From contig CADDZE010000020.1 of the NCBI GenBank assembly GCA_902812465.1, forward strand, positions 1 through 63,627: DNA of 63,627 nucleotides, read 5' to 3'. Under the pieces are notes generated by a model. It searched no databases, was not told where the DNA came from, and worked only from the letters and a program-made list of their open reading frames with translations. A program made the translations under genes and the position numbers. The DNA is from Acidobacteriota bacterium (lineage in GTDB: Bacteria; Acidobacteriota; Terriglobia; UBA7540). Shown here piece by piece: positions 9,003-17,531 of this stretch; positions within the stretch are counted from its first letter, which is position 1; each line of letters opens with the position of its first letter.

Positions 9003-9647
9003 ATTGCCGACCGATATGTCCGCGTGAACGAAAGGATCCGCGCCAGGGAGATCCGGGTGATCGATGACGAGGGCAAGCAGCTCGGCATCATGCCTCCCTA
9101 CGAGGCCCTTAAGATCGCTCGGGAACGCGGCTTGGACCTGGTGGAAGTTTCCGCCACCGCGAATCCCCCAGTCTGCCGCATCATTAATTACGGCAAGTTC
9201 CTCTACCAGCAGAGCAAGCGGCAGCATGAGGCGCGCAAACATCAACATTCCATCGAGCTAAAGGAAGTGAAGTTTCGCCCGCGCACCGGCGAACACGATA
9301 TCGAGGTGAAGCGGAACCACATCGTGCGGTTCTTGCAGGACGGGAGTAAGGTGAAGGCCACGGTGGAGTTTCGCGGGCGGGAGATGGCGCACCGGGAGTT
9401 GGGAATGCGGCTAATCAACCGGCTCATCGAGGAGCTTAACGAGGTGGCCGTGGTCGAGACTAGGCCGCGCCAAGAGGGCCGGTTCCTCACCGCAATCCTC
9501 GCCCCTAAGAAAGCCGGCAAACCAAGCGGCGCCGCGCCCAAGGCTGCTATCCCCCCACCAACCCCTAGCGCGGCGAACGTTCCACGAACTCCTTCGACTT
9601 CCGCACCGGCCCGCGTGACTGCCTCTTCAGAAGCGGAGGGGCGGTGA
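9003..9647 (+). CDS. infC: translation initiation factor IF-3 (apparent ATT start)
   Basis: IF-3 keeps 30S subunits free and checks start-codon pairing. The protein has the N-domain ([22 protein letters not shown], written here as overlapping short motifs [10 protein letters not shown] and IDDEGKQLG), the linker [12 protein letters not shown], and the C-domain [13 protein letters not shown] and [13 protein letters not shown] consensus AAGGAG at 8990-8995 lies 7 nt before an in-frame ATT reading (M)[12 protein letters not shown]. The next candidate, GTG at 9024, is 28 nt from that site and would remove residues usually present. I therefore annotate ATT as start (214 residues), as known for E. 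coli infC, where the AUU codon gives autoregulation. A Pro/Ala/Ser-rich tail of about 45 residues extends beyond the family norm. Confidence 0.9.
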   Translation: MADRYVRVNERIRAREIRVIDDEGKQLGIMPPYEALKIARERGLDLVEVSATANPPVCRIINYGKFLYQQSKRQHEARKHQHSIELKEVKFRPRTGEHDIEVKRNHIVRFLQDGSKVKATVEFRGREMAHRELGMRLINRLIEELNEVAVVETRPRQEGRFLTAILAPKKAGKPSGAAPKAAIPPPTPSAANVPRTPSTSAPARVTASSEAEGR

Positions 9648-9763
9648 GCCGCATCGCGAGACTGATGCGCCCGGTGCCGCCTAGGAGTGGTTGACGCTTT
9701 CACCGCCCTGGTGCCAGCCATCGTGGCTACCTTAGTTGATTGCCAAGTAAAGGGGAGGTAATT

Positions 9764-9970
9764 TTGCCCAAGCTGAAACTCAAGACCCACAAGGGCGCCG
9801 CGAAGCGCTTCAAGCTGACGGCGGGAGGCAAGGTGATGCGCGGGCATTCCCATGCGCGGCACATTTTGACTTCCAAGTCGAGCAAGCGCAAGCGCAAGCT
9901 GGATAAGACCACCACGGTGGCTCCTGCAGATCTCAGCCGGGTGAAGAGGATGTTACCGTACGCGAGGTAG
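9764..9970 (+). CDS. rpmI: 50S ribosomal protein L35 (TTG start)
   Basis: A 68-residue basic protein of the large subunit. The reading [17 protein letters not shown] and the C-terminal KRMLPYAR end are characteristic of L35. The start is TTG, preceded by GGGGAGGT about 5 nt upstream; an upstream in-frame TTG would add non-homologous residues. It lies between infC and rplT, the standard order, and is probably co-transcribed with them. Confidence 0.93.
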   Translation: MPKLKLKTHKGAAKRFKLTAGGKVMRGHSHARHILTSKSSKRKRKLDKTTTVAPADLSRVKRMLPYAR

Positions 9971-10117
9971 GCAGTAACCGGCAGGCCGCAGCGAACTAGC
10001 CACTGCGTGGCCGCACGCCGTAACGCCGCTTGCTGCCTCCGGTTTGTCAAGGGTGGAGCCGGGCCATTGGCTGGGTGCCTGAGCTGCCCCAAAATTTTCC
10101 GAAAGGAGAGTAAACCC

Positions 10118-10498
10118 ATGCCTCGAGTCAAGCGCGGAACTGTGCGACGCGCCAAACGCAAGAAGCTCGCCAAGCTGACCAAAGGGTACTTCCTCAACAA
10201 AAGCAAGCTTTATCGCTTCATGAAGGAGGCCGCGGACCGGGCAGGTCGCTTTGCCTACCGCGACCGCCGCCGTCGTAAGCGGGACTTCCGACGCCTCTGG
10301 ATCATCCGCATTGGTGCAGCCGCGCGCCTTCATCACCTGACTTACAGCCAATTCATGCATGGGCTGAAGAAGCTCAACATCGAGCTGGATCGCAAAATGC
10401 TTTCCGAGATGGCGGTGCGGGATGCTGCCGGATTCGCGGAGCTGGCTACCAAGGTGAGAGAGGTCATGGGCAGCCAGGTGCCTGTGGCCAGCGGTTAG
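10118..10498 (+). CDS. rplT: 50S ribosomal protein L20
   Basis: A 126-residue large-subunit assembly protein, recognised by MPRVKRGTVRRAKRKK, the KGYFLNKSKLYR region and RRLWIIRIGAAAR. The ATG has AAGGAG about 9 nt upstream. The longer open frame beginning 37 codons earlier is not homologous to L20. In other bacteria L20 represses its own operon by binding messenger RNA; the 147-nt rpmI-rplT gap could host such a site but I see no clear structure there. The C-terminal tail (SQVPVASG) is slightly longer than usual. Confidence 0.95.
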   Translation: MPRVKRGTVRRAKRKKLAKLTKGYFLNKSKLYRFMKEAADRAGRFAYRDRRRRKRDFRRLWIIRIGAAARLHHLTYSQFMHGLKKLNIELDRKMLSEMAVRDAAGFAELATKVREVMGSQVPVASG

Positions 10499-10616
10499 CA
10501 ACGGGCGTGCCTGGCCTAGGTCGCCGATGGCGGAAGGCTTCGTGGCCGCCTTGCCGTCCGCTGGGTCTACCGCGGTGCAGGAAGCAAGTCCGGCCGAACG
10601 CCAACAGGAAATCGTC

Positions 10617-11762
10617 ATGAAACTCGAAGAGAAGGTTGCGCTAACACTCGATCAGCTCGGCATTCGCGATCCCGCCAGCGTGCAGCGGCTCTTTGCCGAA
10701 GTGCGCGAGGCACTGCTGGCGGAGCGTCAGCAACTCGTTGCTGGCGGGGCCGCGGATGAGGCTGACAGGATTCGCCTGGCAAAGGCGCTTCGCGACCGCT
10801 GGCTGGGGCGAAAGAACGGACTGCTCTCGTTCATTGGCGAGCATTGGCTCAAGCCAGCTGAGAGGGATTTAAAGCCGTCGGTCGGCCGAGCGTTTAACGA
10901 GCTTCGTCAGCTGGCGGCTGAGTTAGAGGTAGAACGGCTGGCCGCACAAATTCCTATTCGCGCACCTCACAAGGCGGCCGAATCGCCGGAGGCTGGTCGC
11001 CCGATTTCCGCTCCCGCACCGGATCTGAGCCTTCCCGGTTACCGCCGCCCCCTCGGTTCGATCCATCCCATCACGCGCGTGCAGCGTGAAATTGAAGAAA
11101 TCTTTCTCGGCCTGGGTTACCGGATCGAAACCGGTCCTGAGATCGAGTCCACATACTACAACTTCGACGCCCTGAACATTCCCGAAAGCCACCCCTCCCG
11201 CGATGACGTGGACACCTTTTACCTTGACGCACGGACCGTGCTGCGTACCCATACCTCGCCGGTGCAGATTCGCGCCATGCAGAAGTTCGGCGCGCCTCTC
11301 TACATCATCATCCCCGGCACGTGCTACCGTCGAGACAACCCAGATGCCACCCATTCGCCTATGTTCCACCAGATGGAGGGCTTGGCCATCGACGAGGACA
11401 TCACGTTTGCCGATCTGAAAGGAACCCTCGATTACTTCGCCAAGCGGCTCTTGGGCGAGCGAACGCGGACTCGCCTCACCCCCAGCTTCTTTCCCTTCAC
11501 CGAACCGAGTGGCGAACTGGCTGTTTCCTGCTTTCTCTGCGAGGGGAAGGGCTGTCGCACCTGTAAGCAGAGCGGCTGGATCGAACTTGGGGGGTGCGGC
11601 ATGGTGCATCCGGAAGTGCTGCGCGCCGGCGGCATCGACCCGGACCGCTACTCCGGCTGGGCGTTTGGCATGGGCATCGACCGCTTTGCCATGACTAAGT
11701 ACGATATCGGCGACATCCAGCTCTTCTTCCAAAGCGACGTGCGCTTCCTGGAACAGTTCTGA
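10617..11762 (+). CDS. pheS: phenylalanyl-tRNA synthetase alpha subunit
   Basis: The catalytic alpha subunit of the heterotetrameric PheRS (381 residues). It has the coiled-coil N-terminal arm, then class II motifs: GPEIESTYYNFDALNIPESHP, here split as GPEIESTYYNFDALN and PESHPSRDDVDTFYLD, TSPVQIRAMQ, and motif 3 GWAFGMGIDRFAM. Between motifs 2 and 3 there is CFLCEGKGCRTCKQSGW, a four-cysteine cluster likely to bind zinc, found in some bacterial PheS. The ATG reading MKLEEKVALTLDQL is preferred over an ATG 30 codons upstream, which adds a non-homologous leader. pheT begins 65 bp later. Confidence 0.93.
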   Translation: MKLEEKVALTLDQLGIRDPASVQRLFAEVREALLAERQQLVAGGAADEADRIRLAKALRDRWLGRKNGLLSFIGEHWLKPAERDLKPSVGRAFNELRQLAAELEVERLAAQIPIRAPHKAAESPEAGRPISAPAPDLSLPGYRRPLGSIHPITRVQREIEEIFLGLGYRIETGPEIESTYYNFDALNIPESHPSRDDVDTFYLDARTVLRTHTSPVQIRAMQKFGAPLYIIIPGTCYRRDNPDATHSPMFHQMEGLAIDEDITFADLKGTLDYFAKRLLGERTRTRLTPSFFPFTEPSGELAVSCFLCEGKGCRTCKQSGWIELGGCGMVHPEVLRAGGIDPDRYSGWAFGMGIDRFAMTKYDIGDIQLFFQSDVRFLEQF

Positions 11763-11827
11763 GCCTATAATAGGCCGTCGACGTCAGCTGGGCAGCGCTT
11801 TCTTCCTGTGATGTCCGCAGAGTCCCG

Positions 11828-13879
11828 ATGAAGATTTCTCTTAACTGGCTCAGCGAGTTTGTGAATCTTCCTGCCGACCCGCGAGAATTGGGTGCGGTGC
11901 TGCCCTCGCTTGGCTTGGGCGTGGAATCGATGGCCTCCGTCGGCGATGACTGCGTGCTGGACCTGGAGGTGACCACCAACCGGCCAGATTGCCTTAGCCA
12001 CTACGGTGTGGCACGCGAGCTGGCTGCTTACTATCAGACTCAGTTGAGGCCTCCCCGCGCGGAGGTTCACGAGTCCGGTGAGCCTGCGGCAAGCGCGGTT
12101 TCCATTGAAATTGCCGACCCGGAGCTGTGTGCCCGCTATTGCGGACGGGTAGTTAAGAACGTCCGGATCGAACCCTCGCCTGCCTGGCTGGCGGCGCGCC
12201 TCGAGGCGGTGGGCGTGCGGCCCATCAACAACGTCGCCGATGTCACTAACTACGTGCTCATGGAGCTGGGGCACCCTTTGCACGCCTTCGACTTCGACCG
12301 GATTGCTGGTCGCCGGATCATCGTGCGGCGAGCACTGGCGGGTGAGGGGCTTCGCACCCTCGACGGCGTTGACCGCAAGCTGGATCCGGCCAACCTGGTA
12401 ATCGCTGATGAGACCAGGCCCGTGGCGTTGGCAGGGGTCATGGGTGGCGCTGCCTCTGAAATCTCCGCGGGCACGCGCCACGTGCTGCTGGAAAGCGCCT
12501 GGTTTGAACCCACCTCCGTCCGTCGCACAGCGAAGATGCACGGCTTGCACACCGAGGCATCGCACCGCTTCGAGCGGGGCGCCGACATTGAGATGGCGCC
12601 CGTGGCGCTCAACCGCGCGGCCGCGTTGATAGCTGAAATCGCGGGAGGCGAAGTCCTGTCGGGCATCGTCGATGTCTATCTGCGCCCGCTGGTACGCGGC
12701 GCGTTGACCTTGCGCGCTTCGGAAATCCACCGCCTGCTGGGCACCGATGCCGCTGAGGGCGACGTGGAGCGAATCCTTCGCTCGCTTGGCTTCGCCGTGC
12801 AGTCGGAGACGCCGGGGCGATGGCAGGTGTCGCCGCCTTCCTTCCGCCTCGACGTGAGTCGTGAGGTAGACTTGGTAGAGGAACTCGCGCGCCATCTGGG
12901 CTATGACCGCTTGCCCTCCCGGGTGCGTCCAGCGCCGCCCCGCCTCGAGCACGATGAACTCCGAACGAAAGAACTGGCCCTCTTTGAGTTGCTAGTGGCA
13001 CTCGGTTATCGTCAGATCATCGCGCCGGCGATGCTCGACCCCGCGGAGTGCACGCGGTTCACCGACCGGCCCGCCGTCATCATTTCTAATCCCTTGAGCC
13101 AGGAAGCTTCGGCCATGCGGACCACGGCGGTTCCCAGCATGCTCCACGCACTGCGCTGGAACCTAGACCGGGGACAAGAGGACTTGCGGCTCTTCGAGGT
13201 AGGAAAGACTTATACCCGGCCCGCGCGGGCGGGAGACCTTGCCGAAGAAAGGCGAGTGTTAACCTTGGGACTCAGCGGACACCGCCGGCCGGCGTCGGTC
13301 CACGACACAGCCCGCGCGCTCGACTTCTTTGATCTGAAGGGGGACCTCGAGGCTCTCTTTCAAGTCTTCGATCTCGAGGCGCTTGAATTCAAGGCAGGAG
13401 GATGCAGCTACTACGATGCACGCCTCTCCGGCCGCTATGAGCACGGCGCGGGGTTGCTGGTTATCTTCGGGCAGTTGGGCGAGGGTTGCGCGCGTGAATA
13501 TAAGCTGCGCCGGCCAGTGTGGTTAGCCGAGATTGATCTGGAGAGCCTTCTGGGCCGGCCTCTGCGTACTCCGCGATTCCGAAGCTTCCCGCGCTATCCG
13601 GTGGTGGTGCGCGACTTCGCCCTGGTGGTGCCTGATTCGATAGCTTACCAGCAAATCGCCGCGGCCATTGAGCAGCAGCAGGTGCCCGAGATTCGCAGCT
13701 TTCGTCCCGTTGACCTGTTCCGCGGGGGCTCGCTCGATCATGGCTGCTATGGCTTGCTGATCAGGGTGTGCTTCCAGAGCGAAGTGAAGACGCTGACTAA
13801 CGACGAGATCGACCAATTCGGCCGGCGGATCCTCAGCGCGCTCCATCCGTTGGGGATCCGGCTGCGACACCAAGGATGA
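11828..13879 (+). CDS. pheT: phenylalanyl-tRNA synthetase beta subunit, short form without the OB-fold domain
   Basis: The beta subunit provides editing and tRNA binding. The N-terminus MKISLNWLSEFVNLP and LGLGVESMASVG run straight into LDLEVTTNRPDCLSHYGVAREL. In the ~795-residue E. coli type, roughly 110 residues of EMAP/Myf-like OB fold sit between these two points, so that domain is missing here and the total is 683. The B3/B4 editing core (VADVTNYVLMELGHPLHAFD), the B5 helix-turn-helix region and a C-terminal ferredoxin-fold anticodon-binding domain (FPRYPVVVRDFALVV to the end) are present. It follows pheS. I see no frameshift that would explain the missing domain. Confidence 0.93.
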   Translation: MKISLNWLSEFVNLPADPRELGAVLPSLGLGVESMASVGDDCVLDLEVTTNRPDCLSHYGVARELAAYYQTQLRPPRAEVHESGEPAASAVSIEIADPELCARYCGRVVKNVRIEPSPAWLAARLEAVGVRPINNVADVTNYVLMELGHPLHAFDFDRIAGRRIIVRRALAGEGLRTLDGVDRKLDPANLVIADETRPVALAGVMGGAASEISAGTRHVLLESAWFEPTSVRRTAKMHGLHTEASHRFERGADIEMAPVALNRAAALIAEIAGGEVLSGIVDVYLRPLVRGALTLRASEIHRLLGTDAAEGDVERILRSLGFAVQSETPGRWQVSPPSFRLDVSREVDLVEELARHLGYDRLPSRVRPAPPRLEHDELRTKELALFELLVALGYRQIIAPAMLDPAECTRFTDRPAVIISNPLSQEASAMRTTAVPSMLHALRWNLDRGQEDLRLFEVGKTYTRPARAGDLAEERRVLTLGLSGHRRPASVHDTARALDFFDLKGDLEALFQVFDLEALEFKAGGCSYYDARLSGRYEHGAGLLVIFGQLGEGCAREYKLRRPVWLAEIDLESLLGRPLRTPRFRSFPRYPVVVRDFALVVPDSIAYQQIAAAIEQQQVPEIRSFRPVDLFRGGSLDHGCYGLLIRVCFQSEVKTLTNDEIDQFGRRILSALHPLGIRLRHQG

Positions 13880-13929
13880 AACGGCACGCGAACTCTTGGG
13901 CCACAAACTGAAAACTGTGGACTGATTCT

Positions 13930-14196
13930 ATGGCAGACACTAACGAGAGCTTCCGCAAGCTCGAGGAGAAGCTGGCCAAAGCGGTGGAAATCTTCAAACA
14001 GACCCAGGCGGAGAAACGCGCTCTGCAGCAGGAGCTCGAAAAACTGCGCAGCGATGCCCGGGAGCGCGTGAAGCGCTGGGAAATTCAGGAGCGGGAGCTG
14101 ATCGCTCTGCGCCAGGAACGCGAGGAGATTCGCAGCCGCGTCGAAAGGCTGCTGGAGCAGATCGAAATATTGACAAGGCCCGATTCTGCGGGATAA
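13930..14196 (+). CDS. small coiled-coil protein, ZapB-like
   Basis: An 88-residue, highly charged, almost wholly helical protein with continuous heptads (KLEEKLAKAVEIF, LQQELEKLRSDAR, LIALRQEREEIRSRVERLLEQIE). No catalytic motif. The length, coiled-coil nature and position one base ahead of zapA (stop and start overlap, TAATG) suggest a ZapB-like divisome scaffold partner of ZapA. Coiled coils give weak homology, so this rests mainly on context. Confidence 0.7.
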   Translation: MADTNESFRKLEEKLAKAVEIFKQTQAEKRALQQELEKLRSDARERVKRWEIQERELIALRQEREEIRSRVERLLEQIEILTRPDSAG

Positions 14197-14513
14197 TGGC
14201 GCGGAGGGAGAGTGTGACGGGTACGCCAGAGGCGGTCAGGGTCTATATCTACGACCAGGAATACAACCTGCGGGGTCTGCTCGACCCGGCTTACATCCGC
14301 CAGCTCGCCCAGTACGTCGACGCCAAGATGCGTTTCGTGGCCTCGCGGATGCAAACGGTCGATTCGCTCCGTGCAGCTGTCCTGGCCGCGATGAACATTG
14401 CCGATGACTACCACCAGCTCAAGGAAAAGTATGAGGCGGTGTCTCGAGAGATTGACCAGAAAGTGGACGAGTGCACCGCCGTCTTGGACCGGTTGCTCGA
14501 GCTGAGGGAATAA
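14196..14513 (+). CDS. zapA: cell division protein ZapA
   Basis: A 105-residue ZapA homologue that crosslinks and stabilises FtsZ filaments at the Z-ring. The N-terminal globular part VRVYIYDQEYNLRG and YIRQLAQYVDAKMR is the ZapA signature. A long C-terminal coiled coil (AAMNIADDYHQLKEKYEAV) mediates dimerisation. Its ATG overlaps the preceding coiled-coil gene by one base, so the two are translationally coupled. The 6S RNA gene begins about 7 nt after its stop, the same zapA-ssrS linkage as in E. coli. Confidence 0.88.
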   Translation: MARRESVTGTPEAVRVYIYDQEYNLRGLLDPAYIRQLAQYVDAKMRFVASRMQTVDSLRAAVLAAMNIADDYHQLKEKYEAVSREIDQKVDECTAVLDRLLELRE

Positions 14514-14519
14514 GATATC

Positions 14520-14722
14520 GGGTTTACGGAGTGAGCCTGCAAGGTAGGTGCTTGACACGACGGTTATTTGAACCAACACCGTCGAAAGGGAGTCTGACTC
14601 GTCGTGCCGGTGAGCCCAGCCGCCTCGGTGGATTGGGCCTGAAGGTCCGCGGAGGACACCCACCTCGCACTCGAGGTTCGAATCAAGCGGGTCACACGAC
14701 GGCGCGGGTACTCCGTAAAGAA
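14520..14722 (+). ncRNA. ssrS: 6S RNA
   Basis: Regulatory RNA that binds the housekeeping RNA polymerase holoenzyme. A perfect 10-bp closing stem joins TTTACGGAGT (14523-14532) to ACTCCGTAAA (14710-14719), continued by CCTGC/GCGGG. An inner helix pairs 14549-14555 with 14683-14689 (TGCTTGA/TCAAGCG). The middle folds into further hairpins around a less paired central region, giving a ~190-200 nt rod as in 6S RNA. Location directly after zapA is the conserved position of ssrS. No open reading frame explains this stretch. I assign it by structure and position, not by a covariance search. Confidence 0.82.
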
Positions 14723-14817
14723 ATGGCTAAGGGGGTGATTGCCGAGATCGGGGGATCGAGCCATTGAGTTATTGAATGCTCCAACTCAATTGCCGTGTTC
14801 CGGTCGGACAATCACCC

Positions 14818-15615
14818 ATGGTTAGAGTTCTCTTCATCGGAGATATTTTCGGCCAGCCGGGGCGGCGCATGGTGAGAGAGGCGCTTCCTAGCCTCCTGCA
14901 AGAATACGCGCCGGACCTCGTCCTCGCCAACGGAGAAAATGCTGCGGCAGGATTCGGTATCACGCCGCCCCTGGCGGAAGAGCTGCTTGGCCTCGGTATC
15001 CACGTTCTGACCTCGGGTAACCACGTCTGGGACAAGAAAGAAATCCTTCCCTATCTCGCCCAGCACCAAGACAGCCGCCTGTTGCGGCCCGCCAACTATC
15101 CTCCCTCGTCGCCGGGGCGCGGGCTGTATGTGGGCCGCACTTCCGCTGGTATCGATTACGCCGTGCTCAATCTGCAGGGACGCGTCTTCATGCCTACCAT
15201 CGATTGCCCTTTCCGCGCCGCCGACCGCCTGCTCGAAGCCCTTCCGCCGGAAACCAAAATCCGCATTGTGGACATCCACGCGGAAGCCACCTCTGAGAAG
15301 CAGGCGTTGGCCTGGTACCTGGACGGACGGGTTGCCGCCGTCATCGGTACCCATACTCACGTTCCGACCGCCGACGAAGCTGTACTGCCGCAGGGAACTG
15401 CCTACATCACTGATGTCGGTATGACAGGACCTTACGATTCTGTGATTGGCGTGGAAAAGGAGTCGATTATCCGGAAGTTCGTAGATCAGGTTCCCTGCCG
15501 CTTCGAAGTGGCGAAGGGTGACGTTCGGCTGGCTGCGGTCTTGATTGAGGTGCAGCCGGTCAGCGGCCGTGCGGTAAGCATTCAGCGGATCGAACGGAGG
15601 CGGGCATCTGCCTGA
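14818..15615 (+). CDS. YmdB-family metallophosphoesterase (TIGR00282 type)
   Basis: A 265-residue cytoplasmic phosphodiesterase. The metal-binding motifs are in order: GDIFGQPGRR near the N-terminus, NGENAAAGFG, GNHVWDKKEI, DIHAEATSEK and GTHTHVPTAD. This is the YmdB family, whose Bacillus member hydrolyses 2',3'-cyclic nucleotides and influences biofilm decisions. The ATG reading MVRVLFIGDI is preferred; the longer open frame would start inside the 3' region of the 6S transcript. It is the last gene before the tRNA cluster. Confidence 0.9.
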   Translation: MVRVLFIGDIFGQPGRRMVREALPSLLQEYAPDLVLANGENAAAGFGITPPLAEELLGLGIHVLTSGNHVWDKKEILPYLAQHQDSRLLRPANYPPSSPGRGLYVGRTSAGIDYAVLNLQGRVFMPTIDCPFRAADRLLEALPPETKIRIVDIHAEATSEKQALAWYLDGRVAAVIGTHTHVPTADEAVLPQGTAYITDVGMTGPYDSVIGVEKESIIRKFVDQVPCRFEVAKGDVRLAAVLIEVQPVSGRAVSIQRIERRRASA

Positions 15616-15868
15616 TTTTATAGGGGAAAACTGCCTTGGCCCCGGGGCACAGGACGTTTCGGATGGAAGGGAGCGGGCGAGGTGGCGCAAGCGCGCTCAG
15701 AGGTTGCCGGCCACCGGAGGGGTGGGTTGGTAGCTTGCACCTGGTGATAGTGCTTCGCACCGCCGGGCTTTCACTCTAAAGAGTTTGAAACAGCCATCTC
15801 TCTCTAGGGCGAACAAGCCAGCGGCGGAGGTCCAGCCGAGGCCAGGTGGTGGGCGTTTCGGGTTGCTC

Positions 15869-15897
15869 TTGCAATTTTGGCACCGCTCGCTTAGTAT
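15869..15897 (+). promoter_or_regulatory. predicted promoter of the tRNA-rpmG cluster
   Basis: TTGCAA and TAGTAT with a 17-bp spacer, ending 13 bp before the first tRNA. Both hexamers match the sigma70 consensus at four of six positions. Position and spacing suit a stable-RNA promoter. The remaining sequence back to the YmdB-type gene holds no recognisable gene. Confidence 0.5.
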
Positions 15898-15910
15898 GAG
15901 TAGGGCAACG

Positions 15911-15986
15911 GCTGGCGTAGCTCAGCTGGTAGAGCATCTGATTTGTAATCAGAGGGTCGGGGGTTCGAATCCCTTCGCCAGCTCCA
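15911..15986 (+). tRNA. tRNA-Thr (TGT anticodon)
   Basis: A complete 76-nt cloverleaf. The acceptor GCTGGCG pairs with CGCCAGC. The anticodon stem TCTGA/TCAGA closes loop TTTGTAA, giving anticodon TGT. The T-arm GGTTCGAATCC is canonical and CCA is encoded. Confidence 0.96.
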
Positions 15987-16207
15987 TACCAGTTGGGCGG
16001 CGGGCGGTCCGTTGAAACAGGTTGCGGCAGCCACTCACCGTGGGTTAACATATCGTAGGCAGGCTCTTTCAAATCCATCACGGCAGTCTTGGCGAGAGAT
16101 CCTCAGTTAATTGCTCGCGAGAGCGTGTCCAACGTTTCTTGTGGGACAATTCCCAGAGACGGCCAGCGAGGCAGTGGGGATTGGCTTTCGCTTGCGCGTG
16201 CAGGTCC

Positions 16208-16296
16208 GGACAGGTGGCTGAGCGGTCAAAAGCAGCAGACTGTAAATCTGCCGGCCCATGTGGTCTACGGAGGTTCGAATCCTCCCCTGTCCACCA
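16208..16296 (+). tRNA. tRNA-Tyr (GTA anticodon)
   Basis: A class II tRNA of 89 nt with a long variable arm. The acceptor GGACAGG pairs with CCTGTCC. The anticodon loop CTGTAAA gives GTA. T-arm GGTTCGAATCC, discriminator A, and CCA encoded. Confidence 0.95.
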
Positions 16297-16379
16297 GAAG
16301 GGAATCGCTAAGGGGGCAAGCGACGACGGCAATTCTATGGCGGTGGACTGGGTGGGATGCTGCGCTTCCCACCCAGGGG

Positions 16380-16454
16380 GCGGGAGTAACTCAGGGGTAG
16401 AGTCACGGCCTTCCAAGCCGTTGGTCGCGGGTTCGAATCCCGTCTCCCGCTCCA
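16380..16454 (+). tRNA. tRNA-Gly (TCC anticodon)
   Basis: A 75-nt cloverleaf. The acceptor GCGGGAG pairs with CTCCCGC. The anticodon stem CGGCC region encloses TTCCAAG with anticodon TCC. T-loop TTCGAAT, and CCA encoded. Confidence 0.95.
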
Positions 16455-16564
16455 GAAGGAGATTCGCGACGCGAAATTGGAAGTTCGAAAGCTCGAGGGC
16501 CTTGGTCGGGGAGCTGGCGCTTCGGCCTTTCCGTTTGCTGCTCTCGGGGGTTTGCGTGCGCCGG

Positions 16565-16640
<76 letters not shown>

Positions 16641-16834
16641 AAAGTGGCTATCGGGCAGGATGTCGTGGAAGATCGGTGGTTCGCAATCTATGTTCCGGGT
16701 TACTCGAGTTCGGTCACCGAGTGGCGGAAGGCACAGAACTGGCCGCCGTCCAAGCTGCCTGAGCTGACTCCGCAGCAAAGCGTGCCGGTGCCGCGACGTT
16801 CGATAGGCTTCCGATCAGGGGCTGAGGATGAGTC

Positions 16835-16984
16835 ATGAGGGAAATTATCACCTTGCAATGTACCGACTGCAAGAATCGAAATTATACGACCACGAAGAAC
16901 AAGAAGAAAAACCAGGATCGGCTAGAGCTGAAGAAATTCTGCCCGACTTGCCGACACCATACGGTGCACAGGGAAGTGAAGTAA
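16835..16984 (+). CDS. rpmG: 50S ribosomal protein L33
   Basis: A 49-residue ribosomal protein, too short for default gene finding. It begins [21 protein letters not shown] and ends [16 protein letters not shown]. The two CxxC pairs make this the zinc-binding (C+) form of L33. It sits in the tRNA-secE interval where many bacteria place rpmG. A further in-frame ATG lies upstream in another reading frame only, so this start is secure. No tuf gene is found next to it. Confidence 0.93.
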   Translation: MREIITLQCTDCKNRNYTTTKNKKKNQDRLELKKFCPTCRHHTVHREVK

Positions 16985-17411
16985 CAGCCCGAGGGACGTA
17001 CGGGTTGACCAGGAGGCGTCGCAGGATTGCGCGAAGCGGGCCCCCATTCCCAGGCGTATGGCCTTGGAGGGGTCATGCCGGAGGGTCAAAAATTGGTATC
17101 GAGCGAACGCCTCTCGGCTCAACGGCCGAAGGCTTGACGCCAGTTACGCCGACGTTGCCAAGAAGGTCGTGGTAGCCTTGCAGAAACCGGCAGTGCCTCC
17201 GCATTGGAAATGGGTGTGGGGCAGGCAGGGTGATTTGTGGCCATCTTGAATGCGTGTCAGGGGGCCAGTACAAAGCCGATGCGCATGCGGCGGTAAGGCC
17301 ATCTGGCGGATACTCCCTTTCTGAGGGTGAGAAGGATACGCTCAAGTCAGCCAATCGTGGCCGTATTCGGTTCGCGAAACGAGGGCCTTCGGCAGACACA
17401 CTGCGGAAGCC
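16985..17411 (+). other. rpmG-tRNA-Trp spacer, no gene recognised
   Basis: About 430 bp with no supported coding region; open frames here have no recognisable homology or ribosome binding site. In many genomes this cluster position or the one before rpmG is taken by tuf. I see no remnant of EF-Tu motifs such as GHVDHGKTT. Confidence 0.5.
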
Positions 17412-17487
17412 AGGGGCGTCAGATCAACGGCTAATCTGCCGGTCTCCAAAACCGGTCATGGGGGTTCGAATCCCTCCGCCCCTGCCA
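17412..17487 (+). tRNA. tRNA-Trp (CCA anticodon)
   Basis: A 76-nt cloverleaf. The acceptor AGGGGCG pairs with CGCCCCT. The D-arm AGAT/ATCT holds an AACGG loop. The anticodon stem CCGGT/ACCGG encloses CTCCAAA with anticodon CCA. T-loop TTCGAAT, discriminator G, and CCA encoded. It stands immediately ahead of secE, a common arrangement. Confidence 0.92.
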
Positions 17488-17531
17488 GCAGAGCGGTCAA
17501 TAGGTCGGGCATAAGGGGAAGAGAGGTACTG

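Noticed and set aside
16641-16834. A tuf fragment between tRNA-Thr and rpmG
   Set aside because: Under 200 bp and no EF-Tu GTPase motif found.
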